A stretch of DNA of 14,898 nt from DASXUC01 sp036505015. GTDB taxonomy: Bacteria; Sysuimicrobiota; Sysuimicrobiia; Sysuimicrobiales; Kaftiobacteriaceae. The position numbers were made by a program, and so were the translations under genes. The stretch covers positions 1 through 14,898 of the forward strand of contig DASXUC010000126.1 in assembly GCA_036505015.1 (NCBI GenBank). Direction: 5' to 3'. The notes beneath the pieces were generated by a model. It worked only from the letters and a program-made list of their open reading frames with translations. It was not told the DNA's origin and did not search any database. Below are positions 6,464-12,719 of the stretch, in pieces (within the stretch, counting starts at the first letter, position 1; the number at the start of each line of letters is the position of its first letter).

Positions 6464-7530
6464 TGACGCGCAGCCTCTTTTGGAGGCTGGTGGGGATCAA
6501 TCTCCTCGTCATCGCCGTGGCGGTCGCGATTGTGGCCCTGACGGTCGGCCGGCTGGCCGATACGATCTTCGCCAGTCTGATGAAGCAGTTTCACATCCAG
6601 ACCGATGTTCTCCACGGCCTGTTCATGCGGTCGCTGACGGAGGCGCTGCTGCTGGCCGGCCTCGTCGCCGGCGGCGTGGGGATCGCGTTGAGCGTGGTGA
6701 TGTTCCGCCGCGTGACCCGTCCGATGCGCGGCATGATTGCAATGACCGAACGCATCGCCGGCGGCGACTACGCCGCGCGCGCGCCCGTGATGACCCGCGA
6801 CGAGCTGGCCTCCCTGGCCCAGGCGCTGAACCAGATGGCCGCGTCGTTGGCGACGCTGGACCGGCTGCGCAAGGACCTCGTCGCCAACGTGGCGCACGAG
6901 CTGCGCACGCCGCTGACCAACCTGCGGGGCTATCTGGAAGCGATCACCGAGGGCGTGGCCCCGGCGACCCCCGAGACGATCGCGTCGCTGCACGACGAGG
7001 TGATGCGGCTCGTCCGATTGGTCGACGCGCTGCACCAGTTGTCCGTGTTTGACGCGCGGCTCCCCCGGCGCGCGGCAAAGGATGTCGCGGTTGATGCCGT
7101 CGTGCAGCGGCTGCTGGACCTCCGGCGGCACGAGTTCGCCGCCCGGCAGATCACGGTGCGCAGCGCGCAGTCCGGAACCGCCAGGGCCCGCGCCGATTCC
7201 GATCTCGTCTCGCAGGCCGTCTCGAATCTGCTTGACAATGCGCTGAAGTACACGCTCTCCGGCGGAGACGTGGCGGTCCGTGTCGGCGCCGTCGACGGCG
7301 CGGTGCGCGTCGAGGTGGAGAATACGGGGACCATCGCCCCGCAGGACCTGCCGTTCGTGTTCGAGCGATTCTACCGCGGGGAGAAGTCGCGGTCGCGGGA
7401 GTCGGGCGGCGCCGGGATCGGGTTGGCGATCGTCAAGGAGGTCGCCACCGCTCACGGCGGCGACGTTGGTGCCAGCAGCGCGGGCGGGACGACGACGGTC
7501 TGGTTCTCGCTTCCCGCCGTGCACGGATAG
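6463..7530 (+). CDS. Membrane sensor histidine kinase with minimal periplasmic loop
   Basis: This protein of about 355 residues is the cognate sensor of the preceding regulator. In order it has TM1 (about 8-29), a short extracytoplasmic loop of about 30 residues (31-60, with Met40, His44, His51 and Met55), TM2 (about 61-82), HAMP (about 83-135), the HisKA dimerisation domain with phospho-acceptor His145 in VAHELRTPLTNLRGYLEAI, and the HATPase domain with the N box NLLDNALKYT (Asn255, Asn259). The F-box FVFERFYRGE and G2 box GGAGIGLAIVKEVATAHGG follow. The G1 box reads ENTG, with Asn in place of the usual Asp, a substitution I have seen in other active kinases. The ATG at 6463 overlaps the regulator stop as TGATG; a GTG at 6460 would add one residue. 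The loop is too small for a folded PAS/Cache sensor, so sensing may be within the membrane or by metal or redox at the loop. Confidence 0.93.
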   Translation: MTRSLFWRLVGINLLVIAVAVAIVALTVGRLADTIFASLMKQFHIQTDVLHGLFMRSLTEALLLAGLVAGGVGIALSVVMFRRVTRPMRGMIAMTERIAGGDYAARAPVMTRDELASLAQALNQMAASLATLDRLRKDLVANVAHELRTPLTNLRGYLEAITEGVAPATPETIASLHDEVMRLVRLVDALHQLSVFDARLPRRAAKDVAVDAVVQRLLDLRRHEFAARQITVRSAQSGTARARADSDLVSQAVSNLLDNALKYTLSGGDVAVRVGAVDGAVRVEVENTGTIAPQDLPFVFERFYRGEKSRSRESGGAGIGLAIVKEVATAHGGDVGASSAGGTTTVWFSLPAVHG

Positions 7531-7542
7531 CCAGGCGGAACG

Positions 7543-7564
7543 CTTTACACGTTCTTTACCGAAG
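7543..7564 (+). promoter_or_regulatory. Predicted response-regulator operator before the molybdoenzyme gene
   Basis: CTTTACACGTT (7543-7553) is followed directly by CTTTACCGAAG (7554-7564), an 11-bp direct repeat whose first unit differs by one base from the unit at 5755-5765. It lies between the kinase stop (7530) and the ATG at 7613. No convincing -10 box follows at the usual distance (the best is AAGATT, 7562-7567), which would suit a promoter that depends on an activator bound at these repeats. Role inferred from shared sequence and spacing. Confidence 0.5.
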
Positions 7565-7612
7565 ATTTGCGCGCGCTTCACTGCGCGGACGCACTGTGAA
7601 GGGAGGCCGACC

Positions 7613-9205
7613 ATGGCAGATTCCCGTTCGAGGCAACGACAGCGAAGCGGACGCGCCGGGTTTATCGCCGGGATCGCGGGCGGCGTGGTCGTCGCGGTGA
7701 TGCTGGTTGCGGGGATCTTCACCGGCGGCATGCCCGTGGTCGCCCTCGCGCTGTGGGAGCGCGCGCTGCGGGTGCTGCCGTTTCAGGTGTTCGGATTTCT
7801 GATTGTGCGGCTGAAGTTTCTGGCGAAGCCGCTGGCATTCTGGGGGATGCTGGCCACGTTGGTGATTGGATTAGGGGTGCTCGGGCTGGTGCTGGCGCGC
7901 TGGCGCTGGCTCCGCGGCCGTCCGGGTGCGACGGCCCTAGCCGCGTTCCTGCTGTCGTTCGTTCCGCTGGCCGCGTTGACCGTCGGACCGGCCGCAGGAT
8001 TTCTGCAGGCCCGGTTGGAGGCGGAAGGCACGATCCCCGCGGTCTCCGCGCTCACCGCCCGGATCCTCCTCGCCGTCGGCGCGTATGCCGCCGCGTTCAC
8101 GGCGATCTTCCTGGCCCTGACACGGCTCGTCCGTCCCGGTTCTGCCGCGGCAGCGCCGCCCGACGGCAACGGGATGACGAGGCGGGAGGTGTTGCATCGT
8201 TCTGTCGTGCTCCTCGCCGGTGCTGTGGCGGGGACGATGCTGGCACGGGCCGTGACGACGGCGGGCCGCCAGGCGGTCGCCCTGGCCCAGAGCGTGTTCC
8301 AGAAGATCAAAGGACTGCCCCCCGAGGTCACGCCGACCAAAGACTTTTACATCGTCAGCAAGAATCCGTTCGGGTTCGACCCGGTGCTCGACGCCGCGAA
8401 ATGGTCCTTGGACATCGGCGGCCTGGTCACCCGCCCGCAGCGGCTGACCTTCGACGAGATCAAGGCGCTGCCGGCGGTCGAGCGCTATCACACCCTGGAG
8501 TGCATCAGCAACGAAATCGGCGGCGACCTGATCAGCAACGCGAAGTGGAAGGGGGTCCGGCTGCGCGACCTGCTGGCGCGCGCGGGCGGACCCGCCGGAA
8601 AGACGACGAAGGTCGCGTTTCGCTGCGCGGACGGCTATACCGAATCCATCCCGCTCGACGATGCCCTCAACCCCGACACGCTGGTGGTCTATGAGATGAA
8701 CACCGAGCCGCTGACGCCCAAACACGGCTTTCCCGTGCGCTTGCTGGTCCCGGGATATTTCGGCATGAAGAACCCGAAGTGGATCACGCGGATCGAACCG
8801 GTCGATTACAACTTCCAGGGATACTGGGAGCGATCGGGCTGGACGGACGACGCCGTCGTGCAGACGATGTCCAAGTTCACGACGCCCAATCCGCGGATGA
8901 GCGTCCGGCTTGGGGAGGAGGTGGGAGTGGGGGGCGTGGCCTACGCGGGCAAGCGGGGGATCCGCGCGGTGCAGTTTTCCACTGACGAGGGCAAGACGTG
9001 GCTGCCCGCCGAGATCAAGACCGCGCTCGGCGCGTACACCTGGGTGCTATGGGGGGTGCTGTGGAAGCCCCAGACGGCCGGAGAGGTCACGCTGGCCGTG
9101 CGGGCCCAGGACGGGGGCGGCCGGTGGCAGACGGCCAACGAAACGGCGACGCTGCCGAGCGGGGCGACCGGGTACCACCGCATTCGCCTTCGCGTCGGGA
9201 GGTAA
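7613..9205 (+). CDS. Membrane-anchored sulfite-oxidase-family molybdoenzyme
   Basis: This 530-residue protein starts at ATG 7613, 6 bases after AAGGGAGG (7599-7606). The first 185 residues are hydrophobic with about four membrane segments (15-36, 74-96, 106-125, 146-170, and a possible further one at 41-65). They contain no His and no Cys, so they cannot ligate haem or Fe-S. Then comes an internal twin-arginine-like segment (MTRREVL, Arg190-Arg191, followed by a hydrophobic stretch 196-213). The molybdopterin domain (about 240-410) has the expected Mo-coordinating Cys297 in LECISNEIGGDLISNAKWKGV. The C-terminal Ig-like Mo-co dimerisation domain (about 430-530) shows GVAYAGKRGIRAVQFSTDEGKTW. 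From the twin arginine onward it is collinear with the gene at 9803. The catalytic domain should face the periplasm or cell exterior. The substrate is unknown; sulfite or an oxidised sulfur or halogen compound are guesses from the family. No MsrQ-like partner is seen. Confidence 0.88.
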   Translation: MADSRSRQRQRSGRAGFIAGIAGGVVVAVMLVAGIFTGGMPVVALALWERALRVLPFQVFGFLIVRLKFLAKPLAFWGMLATLVIGLGVLGLVLARWRWLRGRPGATALAAFLLSFVPLAALTVGPAAGFLQARLEAEGTIPAVSALTARILLAVGAYAAAFTAIFLALTRLVRPGSAAAAPPDGNGMTRREVLHRSVVLLAGAVAGTMLARAVTTAGRQAVALAQSVFQKIKGLPPEVTPTKDFYIVSKNPFGFDPVLDAAKWSLDIGGLVTRPQRLTFDEIKALPAVERYHTLECISNEIGGDLISNAKWKGVRLRDLLARAGGPAGKTTKVAFRCADGYTESIPLDDALNPDTLVVYEMNTEPLTPKHGFPVRLLVPGYFGMKNPKWITRIEPVDYNFQGYWERSGWTDDAVVQTMSKFTTPNPRMSVRLGEEVGVGGVAYAGKRGIRAVQFSTDEGKTWLPAEIKTALGAYTWVLWGVLWKPQTAGEVTLAVRAQDGGGRWQTANETATLPSGATGYHRIRLRVGR

Positions 9206-9245
9206 GGCCGATCGAAAGCAATCCATTTCTCAGCGAGGTGAGGAG

Positions 9246-9689
9246 ATGAAACACGGAGCGGTCATCCTGTGTGTCGGACTTGCCGTGCTCGTCCTGGTGG
9301 GCGGCACGGCGCTGGGCGCGATGATGACCAGCCAGGCCCAGAAGGAACTGGACACGGCTATCTTCCACGCGAAAGCGGCGGCAAGCTACAACAGCCTGAA
9401 TGAAATTCTGTTGCACCTCCACCATGTGGAGAACTGCATCGACGGACCCAAGGAGAAGGACTACTTCCCAGGATCCGGCGACGTCTGCAAGGGCATGGGC
9501 ACCGGCATCAAGCCGGATCTCAGAGATTCGGGCATGGCCGGGGCGCACGCACTGCCGTACGTTGAGGCGGCGGAAACGGTGGTGGAGTGGGGCATCGCGC
9601 GGGCGATGGGTAAAGATGCGGGGCGGGCGAAGGTGGCCGCTGAGATGGCGGCACTGATCTTGACCCAGGCAAAAGCCAATTTCAAGTAG
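9246..9689 (+). CDS. Small exported His/Cys protein of unknown function
   Basis: I do not recognise this 147-residue family. It has an N-terminal hydrophobic segment (5-27) that is either an uncleaved anchor or a signal peptide; the Cys9 within it is not in a lipobox. The rest is predicted helical. Striking features are His41, the cluster His57-His59-His60 with Cys64 (HLHHVENC), the Gly/Pro-rich loop IDGPKEKDYFPGSGDVCKGMGTG with Cys81, His101 in GMAGAHALPYVEAAE, and two further helices. The His residues could bind haem or a metal in a helical bundle, and Cys64/Cys81 could form a disulfide; both are inference. ATG 9246 follows GAGGTGAGGAG, and the gap to the upstream molybdoenzyme is 40 bases, so the two are probably one transcript. 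A strong terminator follows. It may be an electron carrier or accessory for the molybdoenzyme. Confidence 0.75.
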   Translation: MKHGAVILCVGLAVLVLVGGTALGAMMTSQAQKELDTAIFHAKAAASYNSLNEILLHLHHVENCIDGPKEKDYFPGSGDVCKGMGTGIKPDLRDSGMAGAHALPYVEAAETVVEWGIARAMGKDAGRAKVAAEMAALILTQAKANFK

Positions 9690-9702
9690 TTTGCGTGAGC
9701 CC

Positions 9703-9743
9703 GGGGCGGGGGGTGCCCTCAGGGCCCCCCGGCCCCTTCTTCT
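9703..9743 (+). terminator. Intrinsic terminator after the small protein gene
   Basis: A very GC-rich hairpin has arms GGGGCGGGGGG (9703-9713) and CCCCCCGGCCCC (9725-9736), with an inner GCCC-TCA-GGGC stem, followed by TTCTTCT (9737-9743). It begins 13 bases after the stop at 9689. It separates the two-component/molybdoenzyme unit from the second molybdoenzyme and is the clearest terminator in the window. Confidence 0.7.
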
Positions 9744-9789
9744 CGGTGTGATCCTCCTGTTCAGGGCACTCGCCCACCTCGCATCACCG

Positions 9790-9795
9790 TATACT
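9790..9795 (+). promoter_or_regulatory. -10 element placing the transcription start at the start codon
   Basis: TATACT (9790-9795) ends 4 bases before GTG 9800 and 7 bases before ATG 9803, with no SD between. A start point 6-8 bases past the -10 box would fall on the initiation codon itself, the hallmark of leaderless genes in lineages such as Deinococcus and actinobacteria. No good -35 hexamer is seen 16-18 bases upstream. Confidence 0.5.
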
Positions 9796-9802
9796 TGACG
9801 TG

Positions 9803-10837
9803 ATGACCCCTCGGTCCGTGACCCGTCGCCAATTCATCTCCCGCGCCGCGGGGATCGGGCTTGCCGCAGCGGGCGGAACCTGGATTGCGCGCTGGGTACA
9901 GGCCGCCGCCGCGGGGGGCGTCGCTCTCGCGCAGGATCTCTTTGCCCGTGTCAAAGGCCTGCCGCCCGACATCACCGCCAACGAGCAGTTCTACGTCGTC
10001 AGTAAGAACCCACCGGGATTCGATCCGCGCATCGACGCCGAGAAGTGGACCCTGGAGGTCACGGGGAAAGTTGGGAAGCCGGTGCGGCTGACGTACGATG
10101 AACTGCGTGCCATGCCCTCCATCGAGCAGGTGCAGACCCTGGAGTGTATCAGCAACGAGGTCGGCGGCGACTTGATCAGCAACGCGCGGTGGAAGGGCGT
10201 GCGGCTGCGGGATCTGCTCTCGCGCGCCGGTGGCGCGGGGCCGACCGCGGTGAAGGTGGCCTTCCGGTGCGCCGACGGCTACTCCGAATCGGTGCCGCTC
10301 GTTGACGCGATGAACGCCACGACCGTGCTGGTCTACCAGATGAACGGGGAGCCCCTCCCGGCGGCCCACGGGTATCCGCTCCGCCTCTTGATCCCCGGCC
10401 TGTACGGGATGAAGAACCCGAAATGGATCACCAAGATCGAGGTGGTCGACTACGACTACCAGGGATACTGGGAAGCATCGGGGTGGACTGATGAGGCGGT
10501 CGTGAAGACGATGTCGAAGTTCGACGTGACCACGAAGACATCTGGCGGTGAGACGGAACTCGGCGGCGTCGCCTTTGCCGGCGACCGCGGCATCAAGGAT
10601 GTCGAGTATTCCACCGACGGCGGCAAGACGTGGCAGAAGGCATCCACCAAACCCCCACTGGGAAAGTTCACCTGGGTGCTGTGGGCCGCCGTGTGGAAGC
10701 CGGCGGGACCGGGCAGCTACGTCGTGCAGGTGCGGGCGGCGGACGGCAATGGGGTGCGGCAGACGTCCAAGCCCGCACCGACATTGCCCGATGGGGCGTC
10801 GGGGTATCACACGGTTCGCGTGCAGGTGCGGAAGTAG
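9803..10837 (+). CDS. Soluble Tat-exported sulfite-oxidase-family molybdoenzyme
   Basis: This 344-residue paralogue of the catalytic part of the gene at 7613 is about 60% identical by eye from the twin arginine onward. It starts with a Tat-type signal, SVTRRQFISRAAG (Arg8-Arg9), and a hydrophobic stretch (about 15-35), so the folded, cofactor-loaded enzyme should be exported. The Mo-binding Cys115 lies in LECISNEVGGDLISNARWKGV. The family motifs GYPLRLLIPGLYGMKNPKWITKIEVVDY and the C-terminal Mo-co dimerisation domain (GGVAFAGDRGIKDVEYSTDGGKTW) are present. Unlike its neighbour it lacks the four-helix N-terminal domain. The start is ATG 9803, or GTG 9800 one codon earlier; no SD exists and a TATACT box sits just upstream, indicating a leaderless mRNA. 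It is insulated from the upstream genes by a terminator. Substrate unknown. Confidence 0.9.
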   Translation: MTPRSVTRRQFISRAAGIGLAAAGGTWIARWVQAAAAGGVALAQDLFARVKGLPPDITANEQFYVVSKNPPGFDPRIDAEKWTLEVTGKVGKPVRLTYDELRAMPSIEQVQTLECISNEVGGDLISNARWKGVRLRDLLSRAGGAGPTAVKVAFRCADGYSESVPLVDAMNATTVLVYQMNGEPLPAAHGYPLRLLIPGLYGMKNPKWITKIEVVDYDYQGYWEASGWTDEAVVKTMSKFDVTTKTSGGETELGGVAFAGDRGIKDVEYSTDGGKTWQKASTKPPLGKFTWVLWAAVWKPAGPGSYVVQVRAADGNGVRQTSKPAPTLPDGASGYHTVRVQVRK

Positions 10838-10842
10838 CGCGC

Positions 10843-11268
10843 ATGGACGGCAGGTTCGTGTCGCTGGAGCAGGTGACACGCGTGCTGCCCGACGTCGAGC
10901 GGCTGCTCCTGCAGTTGCGGGAGATCCGCGACCAGGGACAGCAGACCCGCGAGCGGCTGGAGCTGCTGTGGGCGGCGCTGGAGCGGGGCGATGCGGTGCT
11001 CGACGAGATCGGTGCACTGCAGCGGCAGCTGGATGAGCGGGCCGAGGAATTCGGCGCGCTGGCGGCGCGGCTGGAAGAGCTCGGCGGTGTGCTGAAGGAT
11101 CTGGACATGGGACTGGTGGATTTCCCCACGGTCGCCGGCGGGAGTGAGGTCTATCTGTGCTGGCGGCTGGGCGAAGACGGCATCTCCTACTGGCACGGGT
11201 TGGACGAAGGCTACGCGGGCCGGAAGCCGCTGTGGACGCTGCCCGGCAGCCATCCCCATCTGGCCTGA
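10843..11268 (+). CDS. DUF2203 family protein
   Basis: This 141-residue cytoplasmic protein has an N-terminal coiled-coil-like helical half (about 8-88, many Leu/Arg/Glu heptads) and the C-terminal DUF2203 signature: VLKDLDMGLVDFPTV, EVYLCWRLGEDGISYWHGLDEGYAGRKPL. The conserved Cys-Trp-Arg-Leu-Gly-Glu and Tyr-Trp-His motifs are intact. The molecular function of the family is unknown to me. The start chosen is ATG 10843, 5 bases after the stop of the molybdoenzyme; an open frame continues upstream inside that gene, but the family N-terminus fits 10843. There is no strong SD, so expression probably depends on translation of the upstream gene. Its stop codon (11266-11268) is part of the extended -10 box of the next operon. 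Confidence 0.85.
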   Translation: MDGRFVSLEQVTRVLPDVERLLLQLREIRDQGQQTRERLELLWAALERGDAVLDEIGALQRQLDERAEEFGALAARLEELGGVLKDLDMGLVDFPTVAGGSEVYLCWRLGEDGISYWHGLDEGYAGRKPLWTLPGSHPHLA

Positions 11269-11274
11269 TATAAT
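11266..11274 (+). promoter_or_regulatory. Extended -10 promoter for the 2-oxoacid dehydrogenase operon
   Basis: TGATATAAT is a perfect TGnTATAAT extended -10 element, which in sigma70-type promoters can work without a -35 box (none is visible). Its TGA is also the DUF2203 stop codon. Transcription would begin near 11281, about five bases before the lpd ATG (11286) and within or just after the SD GGAGG (11278-11282), giving a very short leader. Confidence 0.5.
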
Positions 11275-11285
11275 GCTGGAGGCCT

Positions 11286-12686
11286 ATGCCTGAACGCTAC
11301 GACGTCGTCGTCATCGGCGGCGGCCCCGGCGGCTACGTGGGGGCCATCCGCGCGGCGCAGCTCGGTTTGCGCGTCGCGCTGGTGGAACGCGCCAAGGTCG
11401 GCGGGACCTGCCTGCATGTCGGCTGTATCCCCACCAAGGCCATGCTGTACACCGCCGAGGTCCTCGAGCACGTGCGCGAGCGTGACCTCGGCATCGTCAC
11501 CGGCGACGTCTCCGTGAACCTTGCGGCGGTCCACAAGCGCAAGGCCCGCATCGTGGATCAACTGCACAAGGGCGTGCAGGGATTGATGCGCAAGCACAAG
11601 ATCAGCGTGTTTGAAGGCGAGGGCCGCTTCCTCAGCACCGAGCGAATCGGCGTGGCGCTCCACGACGGCTCGGAGACCGAGCTGGTCACCGGCCACGCCG
11701 TCGTTGCCACCGGATCCGCCCCGCGCAGTGTGCCGGGTATCACGATCGACAACGACCGCATCCTTGACAGCACCGGCGCCTTGGCCCTCCCCGAGGTCCC
11801 GGGATCGATCGCGATTCTCGGCGCCGGCCCGGTGGGGGTGGAGTTCGCCAGCCTCTTCCGCGCGTTTGGCAGCACGGTCACCGTGATCGAACTCCTGCCC
11901 ACCCTGGTCCCGCTCGAGGACGAGGAGATCGGGCAGGCGCTGGAACGGTCGTTCGTGCGCCGTGGCATCTCGGTTCAGACCAAGACCACGGCCAAAGCCG
12001 CCGAGGTCAGAGGCAGCCGGGTGCACCTCACGCTCGCGACCGGTGACCAAACGTCCGCGTTGGAGGTCGATTATCTGCTGGTGGCGGTCGGGCGCATCCC
12101 GGTCACCGACGGCCTGGCGATCGAGGCAGCGGGCGTCGCGCTGGAGAAGGGCGCTGTCAAGGTTGACACCCACCTGCGCAGTTCGGTGCCCTCGATCTAC
12201 GCGATCGGCGATGTGATCACCGGACAGGCCCCCTACCGGCTGGCGCACGTGGCCAGCGACGAGGCGATCGCGGTGATGGAGGCCATCGCCGGGGCGCCGC
12301 CGCATCCGCTGAACTACGACGCGGTGCCGCGGCCGACGTTCTCCTTCCCTCAGGTTGCCACGCTGGGGCTGAGCGAACGGCAGGCCCGAGAGCAGGGGTA
12401 TGACATTAAGGTGGGACGGTTTCCGTTCTCGGCCAACAGCAAGGCGACCATCGAAGGAGCGCGCGAAGGATTCGTGAAGGTGGTCACCGACGCTTCGATC
12501 GGCGAGCTGCTGGGCGTGCATCTCATCGGCCCGGCGGTGACGGAACTGCTGGCCGAGGGGGTGGCCGCGAAATACCTGGAGGGTACGATCACCGAGCTCG
12601 CACTGTCGGTCCATTCCCACCCCACGCTGTCCGAGGCGGTAAAGGAAGCCGCCCTGGATGCGCTGGGCCGGGTGATCCATGTCTGA
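11286..12686 (+). CDS. lpdA: Dihydrolipoyl dehydrogenase (E3)
   Basis: This 466-residue FAD flavoprotein reoxidises the dihydrolipoyl groups of a 2-oxoacid dehydrogenase complex with NAD+. It has the FAD dinucleotide fold VVIGGGPGGYVGAIRAAQLG (8-27), the redox disulfide Cys42/Cys47 in GGTCLHVGCIPTKA, the NAD-binding fold ILGAGPVGVEFASLFRAFG (near 178-196), the second FAD contact IYAIGDV (near 304-310), and the C-terminal active-site base His445 with Glu450 in HSHPTLSEA. All catalytic residues are present and the length is typical. ATG 11286 follows GGAGG at 11278-11282. It is the first gene of an E3-E1alpha-E1beta-E2 run; the next gene begins 15 bases after its stop. Having its own E3 in the operon suggests that the complex is self-contained, though E3 may also serve other complexes or a glycine cleavage system. 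Confidence 0.97.
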   Translation: MPERYDVVVIGGGPGGYVGAIRAAQLGLRVALVERAKVGGTCLHVGCIPTKAMLYTAEVLEHVRERDLGIVTGDVSVNLAAVHKRKARIVDQLHKGVQGLMRKHKISVFEGEGRFLSTERIGVALHDGSETELVTGHAVVATGSAPRSVPGITIDNDRILDSTGALALPEVPGSIAILGAGPVGVEFASLFRAFGSTVTVIELLPTLVPLEDEEIGQALERSFVRRGISVQTKTTAKAAEVRGSRVHLTLATGDQTSALEVDYLLVAVGRIPVTDGLAIEAAGVALEKGAVKVDTHLRSSVPSIYAIGDVITGQAPYRLAHVASDEAIAVMEAIAGAPPHPLNYDAVPRPTFSFPQVATLGLSERQAREQGYDIKVGRFPFSANSKATIEGAREGFVKVVTDASIGELLGVHLIGPAVTELLAEGVAAKYLEGTITELALSVHSHPTLSEAVKEAALDALGRVIHV

Positions 12687-12692
12687 AGGAGG
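12686..12692 (+). promoter_or_regulatory. Ribosome binding site of E1alpha
   Basis: AAGGAGG begins on the last base of the lpd stop codon. It lies 9 bases before ATG 12702 but 18 before the duplicated ATG at 12711, so it selects the first of the two starts. Confidence 0.6.
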
Positions 12693-12701
12693 CGGCATCG
12701 G

Positions 12702-12719
12702 ATGAGCGCGATGAGCGCG
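12702..12719 (+). repeat. Duplicated start: ATGAGCGCG twice in tandem
   Basis: Positions 12702-12710 and 12711-12719 are identical nine-base units, each beginning with ATG and encoding Met-Ser-Ala. The 9-bp duplication adds three residues and a second in-frame start without disturbing the gene. Confidence 0.85.

Noticed and set aside
8343..8350. A further TTTACA-like core inside the molybdoenzyme gene as a third regulator site
   Set aside because: It is a single half-site in coding sequence without a partner 11 bp away.
7613..9205. Reading the first molybdoenzyme as a fused MsrQ-MsrP methionine sulfoxide reductase
   Set aside because: The membrane part has no His to ligate haem, and the catalytic part has a C-terminal Mo-co dimerisation domain that MsrP lacks.
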